Below, in pieces: positions 17,895 through 26,627 of a stretch of DNA of 59,382 bases (its first letter is position 1; each line of letters starts with the position of its first letter). This DNA is from a bacterium EF100-94H03 bin56. GTDB lineage: Bacteria > Pseudomonadota > Alphaproteobacteria > SP197. The notes under the pieces are model-generated. The model searched no databases, was not told the DNA's origin, and saw nothing but the letters and a program-made list of their open reading frames with translations. The stretch lies in contig MPMV01000026.1 of the NCBI GenBank assembly GCA_002238685.1, forward strand, positions 1 to 59,382, written 5' to 3'. Made by a program: the position numbers and the translations under genes.

Positions 17895-18887
17895 ATGGCA
17901 GACTACAGCAGCTTGAAGGCGAGATTGCGTGACAGGGAGATCATCCTCCTCGACGGAGCGATCGGCACTCAGCTCCAGGCGACCGGCGTGCCCATGGACC
18001 CCTATTGCTGGGCGGCAATCGGCAACCACACCCATCCCTCCACGGTGCAAAAGATGCACGAGGACTACATTCGCGCCGGAGCCGACGTGATCACCACGAA
18101 TACCTATTCCGCGGCCCGCCACAACTATGAATCGGCGGGGCTGAGCGACCTCGTGATCGAACTGAACGTCCGCGCGGTGCAGCTGGCCCAACAGGCGCGG
18201 GAACGGGTCGCCGACCGGCCGGTGTACATCGCCGGCTCGGTTTCGAACTTCGGCGCCTGGAGCGAGTTCGAGTACCAGTGGTTCAGAAAATCGAGCCGTT
18301 CCACCGGGGCATCGGGACTGCGGTCACGCAGCCTCATTACAGAGGCGCAGGCACGACGCAATCTGGCCGAGCAGGTGGCCATTCTCGTCGATGCCGGCGT
18401 CGACCTTCTGATCGCAGAAGCGACGGGCAACGAGATCCAGCGCGAGTGGGTTCTGGAGGCGGTCACAGGTGCCGGCATACCCTACTGGGCCGGCTTCAAG
18501 TGTCACGTCAACGAGGGAGAGGCGGCGCCCCGCTCGGGCTACATGTCCGATGGTCTGCTTTCCGAAGAACTGGACGCCCGACTTCCCCTTGATGCCGACG
18601 TCCTCTGCATCTTCCATTCGACAATCGAGGATACGAATTTCGCCTTACCGGTGGTGCGCTCGAAGTGGAAAGGTGCACTTGGTGTCTATCCCGAAGCGGG
18701 GCGCAAGGACTACGTGCAGGCACTCGCGGATCCGAACACCGAGAACCCGCACACGATCGATGAATGGGTGGCTGCTGCCAGGCGATGGACCGAGAACGGC
18801 GTGCAAGTGATCGGAGGCTGCTGCGGCATGGGCCTCGATCACATCCGTGCCCTTGAGGGGCAGCTGCCTCATCGACTGGCTGCCTGA
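17895..18887 (+). CDS. Homocysteine S-methyltransferase family protein (BHMT/MmuM-like)
   Basis: 330 residues. The (beta/alpha)8 barrel starts IILLDGAIGTQLQATG; a TTNTYSAARH segment follows, and the C-terminal GGCCG zinc motif is at 307-311. In the usual family the first zinc cysteine lies in a GVNC motif; here the matching strand reads VLCIFHSTIEDTN, with a histidine (H241) where the cysteine is expected and C238 three residues before, so metal binding may differ. Family role: moving a methyl group from betaine, a sulfonium or a methylated thiol to homocysteine. Sitting among demethylases it probably recycles methyl groups into methionine. Stand-alone gene with a strong ribosome site. Confidence 0.8.
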   Translation: MADYSSLKARLRDREIILLDGAIGTQLQATGVPMDPYCWAAIGNHTHPSTVQKMHEDYIRAGADVITTNTYSAARHNYESAGLSDLVIELNVRAVQLAQQARERVADRPVYIAGSVSNFGAWSEFEYQWFRKSSRSTGASGLRSRSLITEAQARRNLAEQVAILVDAGVDLLIAEATGNEIQREWVLEAVTGAGIPYWAGFKCHVNEGEAAPRSGYMSDGLLSEELDARLPLDADVLCIFHSTIEDTNFALPVVRSKWKGALGVYPEAGRKDYVQALADPNTENPHTIDEWVAAARRWTENGVQVIGGCCGMGLDHIRALEGQLPHRLAA

Positions 18888-19078
18888 ACGACCGCTCTCC
18901 TGGCGCAAGCCGGCAACCCTGTTGGCCGCCGCCCTGCCATGCGGCTCGCAGGAGTGATCCGCATGGCTCGCTTGCCTTTGCCGGAAGCCCCTGTGGAGGA
19001 GAGATGACCTGGGAAGGAAGGTGTCGCAGGAGCCCGGTTCCGGCTGATGGGGATCACGTCCCGGACATTCGCCAACCA

Positions 19079-19230
19079 GGCATGCCATGTCGATCCCGAC
19101 GTCGGGTCGGCGCGCTCGGGCAGCGACAAGTCCGGACAGCCGGCGCGGACCAGGTGCCATGCAGCGCTGCCACCGACGATGACGACTGGATCTTCATGGG
19201 AGCGCTTCCACGGCAGGATTGTCCGGAGAA
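19079..19230 (-). pseudogene. Decayed copy of the DMGDH-like gene 5' end
   Basis: The minus strand here matches the start of the dehydrogenase gene and its leader (16477-16645) over about 150 bases with substitutions and small deletions. The segments for LVRAGC, ERADLTSGSTWHA and the leader are still readable, but the frame is broken and nothing after the first 50 codons remains. It lies in the 369-base interval between the methyltransferase and ABC-transporter genes, which otherwise holds no gene. Likely the stump of a second, paralogous dehydrogenase gene that was deleted, or of a local duplication. Confidence 0.75.
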
Positions 19231-19256
19231 GGTGGTGATCACAACGCGGGGAGGGA

Positions 19257-19433
19257 TCAGGGTGAGGCGCGCCGCCCCTTCATGAACCGGCTGACGAGAA
19301 AAACGGTCCAGGCGATCCACACCACGAGAGCACCCCAGAGATCGACGTGCGGCTCGATGAATCTCAGCCACAGGAGGACGATGAGAACGAACCCCGCGAT
19401 GCTGTAGAACACCATGTCGCCGAACTCCAGCAT
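19257..19433 (-). CDS. Small two-helix membrane protein coupled to ABC permease
   Basis: 58 residues from ATG 19433, whose A is the last base of the permease stop (TGATG). Two hydrophobic helices are visible at about 9-25 (FYSIAGFVLIVLLWLRF) and 33-50 (WGALVVWIAWTVFLVSRF), with a basic tail (KGRR). Last gene of the ABC-transporter operon. Small membrane proteins occur in other polyol ABC operons, but no known family was recognised. Probably an accessory subunit of the importer; this is inferred from coupling only. Confidence 0.65.
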   Translation of the reverse strand: MLEFGDMVFYSIAGFVLIVLLWLRFIEPHVDLWGALVVWIAWTVFLVSRFMKGRRASP

Positions 19434-20275
19434 CACTTCACCGCGCCGAAGGTCAGCCCGCGCGTAAGATGGCGCTGGATGAACCAGATCATGATGAGAA
19501 CCGGGATCGACACCACCACCGAGGCCGCCGCCAGCTGCCCCCAGTAGGTGCCGTGCGGTGTGACAAGTCCGGGAAACGCCGCCGGCAGGGTCTGTGCGCC
19601 GGTACCGCCGAGCATGAAGGCAAAGAGAAACTCGTTCCATGCGAAGAGGAAGGAGATCATGGCGGTAACGGCAATGCCCGGACGCGCCAATGGCAGAATG
19701 ATGCGCGTGAACACCTGCCATTCTCCGGCTCCTTCGGTCAGTGCCGCCTCGTCGAGTTCGCGCGGAATGTCGTTGAAGAAATTGCGCATCAGGTAGACGA
19801 CGAGGGCCAGATTGAACGTGGTCTGGGCGACGGTGACGGCGGTCAGTGTTCCGAGCAGTCCGATCGACTGGAAGAACATGTAGAGGGGCAGCACGAGTGC
19901 GATACCCGGCGCCATGCGGGTGGTCAGTACATAGAAGAAGACGTGCTTTTCGCCATAGACCCGGAACCGCGAGAAGGCATAGGCCGCCGGGAGCCCGAGA
20001 ACCAGGCACAGCAACGTGCTCGCGCTCGCCGTCACCAGGGAGTTGATGAGATTGGTCGTGAACGGACCGATGACAAATGCCTCGTGGAAGTTGCTCAGGG
20101 TGGGTGAGAACAGGATCTTCGGGGTCGGCGACATGACATCGGTGCGATGCTTGAAGGCCGTCACCATGAGCCACAGGAAAGGAGCCAGTGCGACCGCCGT
20201 CACCACCCAGATGACGACAAGTTCCAGCCGGCCTAAGAGGCGTGATACTCCTCTCCTGTGGCTCAGGCCGCTCAT
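19433..20275 (-). CDS. ABC polyol/sugar transporter permease (MalG type)
   Basis: 280 residues from ATG 20275, overlapping the stop of the preceding permease gene (ATGA). Six membrane helices, beginning LVVIWVVTAVALAPFLWLMV, and an EAA loop (ELDEAALTEGAGEWQVFTRI) that contacts the ATPase. Belongs to the CUT1 family, inner membrane. Partners are the adjacent permease and ATPase and, most likely, the binding protein encoded at 29255-30775. Confidence 0.85.
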   Translation of the reverse strand: MSGLSHRRGVSRLLGRLELVVIWVVTAVALAPFLWLMVTAFKHRTDVMSPTPKILFSPTLSNFHEAFVIGPFTTNLINSLVTASASTLLCLVLGLPAAYAFSRFRVYGEKHVFFYVLTTRMAPGIALVLPLYMFFQSIGLLGTLTAVTVAQTTFNLALVVYLMRNFFNDIPRELDEAALTEGAGEWQVFTRIILPLARPGIAVTAMISFLFAWNEFLFAFMLGGTGAQTLPAAFPGLVTPHGTYWGQLAAASVVVSIPVLIMIWFIQRHLTRGLTFGAVK

Positions 20276-21153
20276 GCCTTGCCTCGCGACATGCGGTTGA
20301 CCAGCTTCATGACCGTGAATGTCATGACGAAGCTGATGAAGAACAGCAGCGCCACCACCGCCGAGCCATAGCCGAGGTTCCAGTATGCGAAGTTCACCTT
20401 GTAGGCGAAGATGGTGAGGAGTTCCGTGGCCGCACCCGGCCCGCCACCGGTCATGATGAACACCTGGTCGAAGACCTTGAAGGCATCCGTGAGACGCAGC
20501 AGGAGAACCACGCCGATGATTGGTTGCAGCATCGGCAGGGTGATCCGCCGGAACATGTGCCAGCGCGAAGCGCCGTCGACCACTGCGGCCTCGTAGGGTT
20601 CGCGCGGCATGCCGATGATGGCGGCCAGGAAGATCATGGTGACGAAGGGAGTCCACTGCCAGACATCGACCGCAACGATGGTCAGGAAGGCATTGAACGG
20701 TGTTCCCAGCAACCCTTCGGGCGCAATACCCAACTCCCTCAGCATGATGCCGAGAAGGCCGAAATCCGGATTGAGATTGAGACGGGCGACGAGTCCGACC
20801 ACCACGGGCGCCAGGACCATGGGGATCAGCAACAGCGGCATGACGATTCGCTTCAGCGTCATGTGGTAGGAGATCAGCACTGCCAGCGCGAGACCGGCCA
20901 CGAATTCCACGGGCAGCGCGATCAGCATGTAGAGCAGTGTCACGCTGACACCGTGGAAGAGGTCGTCGTCGAAGACTGCCTTGCGGTAGTTGTCGAGACC
21001 GATGAACTGACCGTTCTTTCCGGGTTGGGTGTAGCTGAGATAGTGGACGGACTGGTCGAGCATGACGAGAAACGGCCACAGTTCGATGATGAGTAGAAAG
21101 GCCATCATCGGCACGAGCCACTGCCAGCCGCCCCATGGTGTCTTGCGCGTCAT
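20272..21153 (-). CDS. ABC polyol/sugar transporter permease (MalF type)
   Basis: 293 residues with six predicted helices, opening WLVPMMAFLLIIELWPFLVM and carrying the EAA loop EAAVVDGASRWHMFRRITLP. CUT1 family membrane subunit. Its start overlaps the ATPase stop and its own stop overlaps the next permease start, both as ATGA, so the transporter subunits are made from one message. Confidence 0.85.
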   Translation of the reverse strand: MTRKTPWGGWQWLVPMMAFLLIIELWPFLVMLDQSVHYLSYTQPGKNGQFIGLDNYRKAVFDDDLFHGVSVTLLYMLIALPVEFVAGLALAVLISYHMTLKRIVMPLLLIPMVLAPVVVGLVARLNLNPDFGLLGIMLRELGIAPEGLLGTPFNAFLTIVAVDVWQWTPFVTMIFLAAIIGMPREPYEAAVVDGASRWHMFRRITLPMLQPIIGVVLLLRLTDAFKVFDQVFIMTGGGPGAATELLTIFAYKVNFAYWNLGYGSAVVALLFFISFVMTFTVMKLVNRMSRGKA

Positions 21154-22259
21154 GCGCGAGTCCTCTCGATGGCCTGCCCGGACGACCGGTCGAAGAGCTT
21201 CAGTTCCTCGAGATTGACGTCGAAGGAGAGTGTCTCGCCTTCTTGCACCGTCCGGGGGCGCACCATCTTGGCGATGGTTTCGCTGGGGCCGAAGTTCACG
21301 AAGAGCAGTGTTTCGCTGCCCAGAGGCTCCACGATGTTGACGGCGCTTTCGAAGACCGCGCCCTCTCGTGGCGGCATGCCGTGGCCCCGGGGGGTGATGT
21401 CGTCTGCCCGCAGACCGATCACGACTTCGTGGCCCGCTTCCACGCGCGTCGCCAGGTGCCGGGGAACCGGCAACTGCCAGTCTGAATCCACCCGGAGAAC
21501 CTTGCCGTCAGTAGTTTCCGCCACCACGGCGTCGAACATGTTCATGGGCGGTGATCCGATGAACTTGGCAACGAATGCGTTGGCCGGATAGTGGAAGATG
21601 TTGTCCGGAGTGCCGATTTGTTCGACCTTGCCGGCACGCATGATGACGACGCGGTCGGCCAGCGTCATGGCCTCGACCTGATCGTGGGTGACATAGACCA
21701 CCGTGGTCTTGACCTTCCTGTGCAGGCGCTTGATCTCGGTGCGCATCTGGGTGCGCAACTGGGCGTCGAGATTGGAGAGCGGCTCGTCGAACAGGAACAC
21801 GTCCGGATGACGGACGATGGCTCGTCCCATGGCGACACGCTGACGCTCGCCGCCGGAGAGTTGGGCCGGCTGGCGGTCCAGCAGTTCGTCAAGACCGAGG
21901 ATGTCGGCGGCTTCCGCCACCTTGAGATCAATCTCCCGACGCGGCACCCGGGCGAGTGTCAGGCCGAATGCCAGGTTTTCCCGCACGGACATGTGGGGAT
22001 AGAGAGCATAGTTCTGGAACACCATGGCCACGTTGCGCATGCGTGGTGGTTCGTCGTTCACCACCCTGTCGCCGATGTGGATGCTGCCGCCGGAGATTTC
22101 CTCCAGCCCTGCGATCATGCGCAGTGTGGTCGACTTGCCGCATCCTGAAGGCCCGACGAGAACGACAAACTCGTTGTGATCGATCTCGAGATCGATGTCG
22201 CGGACGGCGACGACGTCACCGTAGACCTTCGAAACGTTCTCAAGCCGCACCTTCGCCAT
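21150..22259 (-). CDS. ABC transporter ATPase (UgpC/MalK type)
   Basis: 369 residues. Walker A GPSGCGKST near residue 37, signature LSGGERQRVAMGRAIVR, Walker B VFLFDEPLSNLDAQLR and the H-loop VYVTHDQVEAMTLADRV are complete. The C-terminal 130 residues form an OB/TOBE regulatory domain ending in FDRSSGQAI, normal for CUT1 ATPases. It powers the two permeases encoded downstream. The gene lies 21 bases after the TIM-barrel gene, so the whole minus-strand set 22961 to 19257 is likely one operon. Confidence 0.9.
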   Translation of the reverse strand: MAKVRLENVSKVYGDVVAVRDIDLEIDHNEFVVLVGPSGCGKSTTLRMIAGLEEISGGSIHIGDRVVNDEPPRMRNVAMVFQNYALYPHMSVRENLAFGLTLARVPRREIDLKVAEAADILGLDELLDRQPAQLSGGERQRVAMGRAIVRHPDVFLFDEPLSNLDAQLRTQMRTEIKRLHRKVKTTVVYVTHDQVEAMTLADRVVIMRAGKVEQIGTPDNIFHYPANAFVAKFIGSPPMNMFDAVVAETTDGKVLRVDSDWQLPVPRHLATRVEAGHEVVIGLRADDITPRGHGMPPREGAVFESAVNIVEPLGSETLLFVNFGPSETIAKMVRPRTVQEGETLSFDVNLEELKLFDRSSGQAIERTRA

Positions 22260-22280
22260 GGCGATTCTCCCGGTGAAGCA

Positions 22281-22961
22281 TCAGCCTCCAGCCCCCCGGC
22301 ACGCACCGAGGATGTCGCGCAGTTGCGATGCCAGCGCCCCCTTGCGTGGCGAGAATGCGCCCTCGAGTGCTGCCGTGCCAATGGTGAAGGCATTGGCTCC
22401 GGCTTCAGCCACGGCGTGAATGCGATCCACTGAGTCGATGCTGCCGGCCACCACGACCTCGCCAGGGGAGCCGGCGCGGGCGGCCCGCACCAGGTCGAGG
22501 GGGTCGCACTCGGTGGCGCGATAGGCGAGGAGGTCGACACCGGCACATCCCATGGCGGCAAAGCGTCGGCAATCCTCCTCGATCGTTCCGGCAGTTCCGC
22601 CAAGTCTTGTGGGGTGTCCTTGCGGACGGCCAGGGAACGGCAGGTAGGCAATGCCGCTGCCGTCAAGAATGTCCAGGATGTCTTCGACATCGGTGCCGCC
22701 GAGCAGGCGGTCCACACCGAGTGCCCGAGCTGTTCTCGCCGATTCGAGCGAGGCCTCGCGTGAGGTGCTGACCACCTCCATGTAGCTGACGGCGCCGGAG
22801 TCCCTGATGGACCGGTTGAGTGTCTCGAGTGTGGTCTTGTCGACCCCGACATCCTTGAACCCCACGTGACCAAGGCCGAGGCCGCGGATGCCGTCGAAGA
22901 CTTCAAGACAATCGACGATGGTCTGGTCGTGCCGGGTGAGCATGAAGATGAAATCGATCAT
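22281..22961 (-). CDS. Predicted TIM-barrel protein of unknown reaction
   Basis: 226 residues; the start is placed at ATG 22961 (MIDFIFMLTRHDQTI). The alternating strand-helix pattern (GLGHVGFKDVGVD, VSYMEVVSTS, GVDRLLGG, GVDLLAYRATE, GEVVVAGSIDS, GANAFTIGTAALEG) is that of a (beta/alpha)8 barrel with a phosphate-gripping last turn (VVAGSIDS...FTIGTAA), as in HisA/TrpF-like or small aldolase enzymes. First gene of the transporter operon and divergent from the diol dehydratase gene. It may act on a phosphorylated intermediate made by the FGGY kinase; this is inference. No named family was recognised. Confidence 0.55.
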   Translation of the reverse strand: MIDFIFMLTRHDQTIVDCLEVFDGIRGLGLGHVGFKDVGVDKTTLETLNRSIRDSGAVSYMEVVSTSREASLESARTARALGVDRLLGGTDVEDILDILDGSGIAYLPFPGRPQGHPTRLGGTAGTIEEDCRRFAAMGCAGVDLLAYRATECDPLDLVRAARAGSPGEVVVAGSIDSVDRIHAVAEAGANAFTIGTAALEGAFSPRKGALASQLRDILGACRGAGG

Positions 22962-23039
22962 GACGGGGTCGGCCCTCCTCCGGACCGGCAACTTGCCAGA
23001 GACATCATCGACATGGCAACCGCCACGGCGCCCGTTCTA

Positions 23040-23068
23040 TTGGTGAAAGTGGCCCCTTCCGCTATGAT
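23040..23068 (+). promoter_or_regulatory. Sigma-70-like promoter of the diol dehydratase operon
   Basis: TTGGTG at 23040-23045, a 17-base spacer and TATGAT at 23063-23068, ending 34 bases before the ATG at 23103. It sits in the 139-base interval between divergent genes, which should also hold the opposing promoter. No cobalamin-riboswitch box was seen, and the leader is too short for one. Confidence 0.55.
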
Positions 23069-23102
23069 CCGACCGACTGCGGTGTTCGGTGAAGAGGTGA
23101 TG

Positions 23103-25367
23103 ATGCAGGAGGCGTCAGGCAACCGGTGGAAGCGCTACGATGTGTGGGACGACCGGCCGCTGAGGTACGACCGCTTCACACCGGACAGTCCCGAGGACGG
23201 TTTCTGCGCCACCAACAGCCCCACCGATCCGAAGCCGTCCCTTGTCATGGGGGACGGTCGCGTTGTCGAGATGGATGGCGTGGCGGAAGACGCCTTCGAC
23301 ATGATCGATACCTTCATCGCCCGCCACCATATTGACCCGGATGTCGCCGGCGAGGCGATGGCGATCGACAGTGGCGATTTCGCGAGACGTCTTGTCGATG
23401 TCAACGTGGCAAGGGGCGAACTGGTGCGTCTGGCCCGCGGGATGACACCGGCCAAGCTGTGCGATGTTCTCGACAGCATGAACACCCTGGAACTTTCCTT
23501 TGCCCAGGCCAAGTTGCGGACCCGCAGGATGCCCGGCAACCAGGCCCACGTCACCAATGCCAAGGACGACCCGGTTCAACTCGCAGCGGATGCCGCCACT
23601 GCGGCAGCCATGGGGTTCGACGAGATCGAGACCACCATGCGCGTGGCCCGCAATTCGTGGTCCAACGCCCTTGCCTGTCTCATCGGTGCGGCGGTCGGAA
23701 AGCCGGGAACGCTGTTCCAGTGTGCCTGCGAGGAAGCCGAGGAACTCAGACTGGGCATGGCCGGCCTGACGTCCTATGCCGAGACGGTCTCCGTCTATGG
23801 GACGGAGGGATCGTTCGTCGACGGCGACGACACGCCGTGGTCGAAGGCCTTCCTGATTGCCGCCTATACCTCGCGCGGCATCAAGGCGCGGTGCACTTCC
23901 GGCGGCGGCGCGGAACTGCTCATGGGATTTCACGACACGCGCTCGCTGCTCTATCTCGAGGCCCGCTGCCTGTGTGTGCAGCGGGCGATCGGTGTCCAGG
24001 GAACCCAGAACGGCGGCATCGATGGTGCTCCGGTCACCGGATCGATGACAGGCGGCATGCGCGAGATCCTGGCGGAAAACGTGCTTGCTGCACTGCTCGA
24101 TCTGGAATGTGCGTCGGGCAACGACACCAGGATCAGTGAATCGGAAATCCGGGTCGGTGCCAAGATCATGCCCCATCTCATGTCGGGAACGGATTTCCTG
24201 TGTTCCGGGTTCGGTTCCATCCCGGCCTATGACAATTCCTTTGCCGCCTCCCTGTTCAATGCCGAGGAGATCGAGGATTTTCTCGCCGTACAACGTGATT
24301 TTGAACTCGACGGCGGCATTCACCATGTTCCGGAAGATCATGTCATGGCCCTGCGCCGGCGTGCCGTCGACGCTCTCGATGCCGTCTTCCGCGACCTTGG
24401 CCTTGGAGACATCGGTGAGGCGCAGAAAGCCAGTGTGGTCCAGGCAAGTGGTTCGCGCGACACCGATACCTTCCGGCTGAGCGAGATCGGCGTCATCTCG
24501 GAGACGATCGCCCGTAAGGGCATCACGCTTCTCGATATCATCGCCGCCCTGGGACGCACCGGCTTCGATGATGTGGCCGAAAATCTCCTGCTCCTGCTGC
24601 GTTACCGGGTGAGCGGCGACTACCTGCAGACGGCGGCGGTCATTCGTGACGGACAGGTGATCAGTGCCGTCACCCACCCCAACGATTACACCGGCCCCGG
24701 AACTGGGCACCGACTGACCGCCGAGCGCCGCGAGGAGATTGCCGGCATCCGCGGCCTTCTCACGAAACGGGAGATCTTCGAATCGGCGGAACGCCACGCC
24801 GCCAGGGAGAGGCGGCGGTATCACCTGCAAGCGATTGGACCCGCCACCGGCGGAACCATCCGGGACGAGGTGGTCATCGCAATCAGCCCGGCCTTCGGCC
24901 GCAAGCTGCATCAGACAACTTCGGGCCAGTTCCTCTCCGACGTGATGAAGGCGCTCTTCGACGGTATTCAGGAAGCCGGTGGCCGGGCGCGTGTCGTGCG
25001 GGCGTGGCACACGGCCGACACCTCGTTTCTCGGTCTTACCGCGGCGCGCCTTTCCGCCTCGGGGATCGGAATCGGTATCCAGGCCAAGGGGACCGCGGTC
25101 ATCCACACTGCCGACGACTATCCTCACATGAACCTGGAGCTTTTCTCCCAGGCGCCGATCACCGGACTCGGGCACTACAGGCGCATGGGTCACAACGCTG
25201 CCTGCTATGCCCGCGGAGAACGCCCGGAACCTGTCAGCATTCCCTACAAGGGGGAAGCCCTCGGCGCCCGTTTTCACGTGCAGACATCACTCATCCATGC
25301 GCTTGAAACGGCCATGGTGAAGGCGGAGGCGGAACCGGAGGAACTGAAGGTGACGTTCCATGAATGA
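23103..25367 (+). CDS. Coenzyme B12-dependent diol/glycerol dehydratase, fused large + medium subunits
   Basis: 754 residues from ATG 23103 (an ATG at 23100 is the alternative), with an AGAGG site just upstream. Residues 1-545 match PduC/DhaB1: DPKPS...MIDTFIARHHI, the active-site strand NQAHVTN, FDEIETT with the substrate-binding glutamate, YAETVSVYGTE, DGDDTPWSK and DLECASGNDT. Residues 550-754 match the medium subunit PduD/DhaB2 (GTIRDEVVIAISPAFG, LGLTAARLSASGIGIGIQ, LELFSQAPIT, VSIPYKGEALGARFHVQT). The two subunits are normally separate genes. Converts a vicinal diol to an aldehyde plus water by radical chemistry. No microcompartment targeting extension is apparent. Confidence 0.9.
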   Translation: MQEASGNRWKRYDVWDDRPLRYDRFTPDSPEDGFCATNSPTDPKPSLVMGDGRVVEMDGVAEDAFDMIDTFIARHHIDPDVAGEAMAIDSGDFARRLVDVNVARGELVRLARGMTPAKLCDVLDSMNTLELSFAQAKLRTRRMPGNQAHVTNAKDDPVQLAADAATAAAMGFDEIETTMRVARNSWSNALACLIGAAVGKPGTLFQCACEEAEELRLGMAGLTSYAETVSVYGTEGSFVDGDDTPWSKAFLIAAYTSRGIKARCTSGGGAELLMGFHDTRSLLYLEARCLCVQRAIGVQGTQNGGIDGAPVTGSMTGGMREILAENVLAALLDLECASGNDTRISESEIRVGAKIMPHLMSGTDFLCSGFGSIPAYDNSFAASLFNAEEIEDFLAVQRDFELDGGIHHVPEDHVMALRRRAVDALDAVFRDLGLGDIGEAQKASVVQASGSRDTDTFRLSEIGVISETIARKGITLLDIIAALGRTGFDDVAENLLLLLRYRVSGDYLQTAAVIRDGQVISAVTHPNDYTGPGTGHRLTAERREEIAGIRGLLTKREIFESAERHAARERRRYHLQAIGPATGGTIRDEVVIAISPAFGRKLHQTTSGQFLSDVMKALFDGIQEAGGRARVVRAWHTADTSFLGLTAARLSASGIGIGIQAKGTAVIHTADDYPHMNLELFSQAPITGLGHYRRMGHNAACYARGERPEPVSIPYKGEALGARFHVQTSLIHALETAMVKAEAEPEELKVTFHE

Positions 25368-25770
25368 AGGACGTCGGTCAGATGGAAAACCGGCAGGGGA
25401 GTTCGTGACAACGGGTGGCCGGCCTGTTGACGATCTGACACTCGCCAACGTTCTCGACGGTACGGTGGACGAGAGTGATGTGGGCATCCGCCCCGCAGTG
25501 CTTCGCCACCAGGGCACCATCGCCCGAGGCGCCGGACGCGACAGGTTGGCGGACAATTTCGAACGTGGGGCCGAGCTTGTCGATGTCCCTGACGAGGAGA
25601 TCTTCGCCACCTACGAGAAGCTGCGCCCGGGGCGGGCGCGGAGCCGCGCGGAACTGATCGAACTCGCTCGTTACTACCGGCAGACCTATGGAGCCCATCG
25701 CATCGCCGAACTGATCGAGAGCGCCGCCGATGTGTATGAACGCCGCCGTCTCTTCCAGAAGAGGTTCTGA
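25360..25770 (+). CDS. Diol/glycerol dehydratase small subunit
   Basis: 136 residues, overlapping the end of the fused subunit gene by eight bases. The sequence LTLANVLDGTV, then IRPAVLRHQGTIA and the final YERRRLFQKRF are the hallmarks of PduE/DhaB3. Together with the fused protein it completes the three-part dehydratase. Its N-terminal tail is short (about 22 residues before the conserved region), without an obvious amphipathic targeting helix, consistent with a cytosolic enzyme. Confidence 0.88.
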   Translation: MNEGRRSDGKPAGEFVTTGGRPVDDLTLANVLDGTVDESDVGIRPAVLRHQGTIARGAGRDRLADNFERGAELVDVPDEEIFATYEKLRPGRARSRAELIELARYYRQTYGAHRIAELIESAADVYERRRLFQKRF

Positions 25771-25772
25771 CC

Positions 25773-26549
25773 TTGATTCTCGATGACAGGATTGCCGTCG
25801 TCACGGCGGCAGGTTCCGGTATTGGCCGGGCCGGCGCCGAGGCGATGGCCGCCGAGGGGGCCGTCGTCATCGCCACGGATCTCGTCGCCGAGCGGGCCGC
25901 TGGAACGGCCGAGCGTATCCGCAAGGCTGGTGGTGCGGCGACCTCTCTCGCCGTCGATGCCGGCGACGATGATGCCCTCGCATCGCTCATGAACCGTGTG
26001 GCAGCCGAACATGGCCGCATCGACATTCTTCACAGCCACGCCGGAATCCAGATCGAGGGTGGTGTTGGCGATCTTCGGGCCGCAGACCTCGACCGCTCCT
26101 ACCGGTACAACGTGCATGCGCACTACGTCGCGGTGACATGCGCCCTGCCGCACATGCGGGACGCCGGAGGCTCGATTCTTCTGACTTCATCGAATGCAGG
26201 TGTCTTCCCGGATTACGGCATGACCGGTTACATCACCACCAAGGCTGCCGTGGTCATGATGACCGAACAGATGGCGCTTGACCTCGCGCAGCATGGAATT
26301 CGCGTGAATGCGCTGTGTCCGGGCTGGATCGATACGCCGTTCAACGACGCCTACCAGCGCCAGCTCGGCGGCAGGGCGGCGCTCGAGGAGGTTGTCGCCA
26401 CGCGCGTGCCGCTGGGTCGCTTCGGAACGGTCGGGGAGATTGCCGACGCCATTGTCTTCCTCGTTTCCGGCCGTTCCTCCTACATTACCGGACACGCCCT
26501 CATCGTCGATGGCGGCGAGCGCCTCGTCGGTCCCGGCCCGCGCAGCTGA
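25773..26549 (+). CDS. Short-chain dehydrogenase/reductase
   Basis: 258 residues, using a TTG start two bases after the small-subunit stop. Cofactor motif TAAGSGIGRAG at the N-terminus, HSHAG in place of the usual NNAG, catalytic serine in LTSSNAG and YITTK for the Tyr-Lys pair, and a closing SYITGHALIVDGGE. Classical SDR. Third gene of the dehydratase operon, so it likely oxidises the starting polyol or reduces the aldehyde product; direction and substrate are not known. Confidence 0.8.
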   Translation: MILDDRIAVVTAAGSGIGRAGAEAMAAEGAVVIATDLVAERAAGTAERIRKAGGAATSLAVDAGDDDALASLMNRVAAEHGRIDILHSHAGIQIEGGVGDLRAADLDRSYRYNVHAHYVAVTCALPHMRDAGGSILLTSSNAGVFPDYGMTGYITTKAAVVMMTEQMALDLAQHGIRVNALCPGWIDTPFNDAYQRQLGGRAALEEVVATRVPLGRFGTVGEIADAIVFLVSGRSSYITGHALIVDGGERLVGPGPRS

Positions 26550-26555
26550 TTGCAA

Positions 26556-26568
26556 TGCCCTCCGGGCA
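26556..26568. terminator. Hairpin between convergent genes
   Basis: TGCCC-TCC-GGGCA inverted repeat in the 78-base gap between the convergent SDR and 2-hydroxyacid dehydrogenase genes. No T-run follows, so it is a weak candidate for a bidirectional stop. Confidence 0.35.
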
Positions 26569-26627
26569 CGTCACCCGTCGCCGGCCGGTGGCAGCATCAG
26601 GGGCCTGCGGGACATGAGCGATGCGTG

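Noticed and set aside
22962..23099. Cobalamin riboswitch before the diol dehydratase
   Set aside because: Leader is far too short and no B12-box sequence was seen; a simple promoter explains the region.
23115..25277. 720-codon minus-strand open frame
   Set aside because: Shadow of the diol dehydratase gene; no recognisable domain and biased composition.
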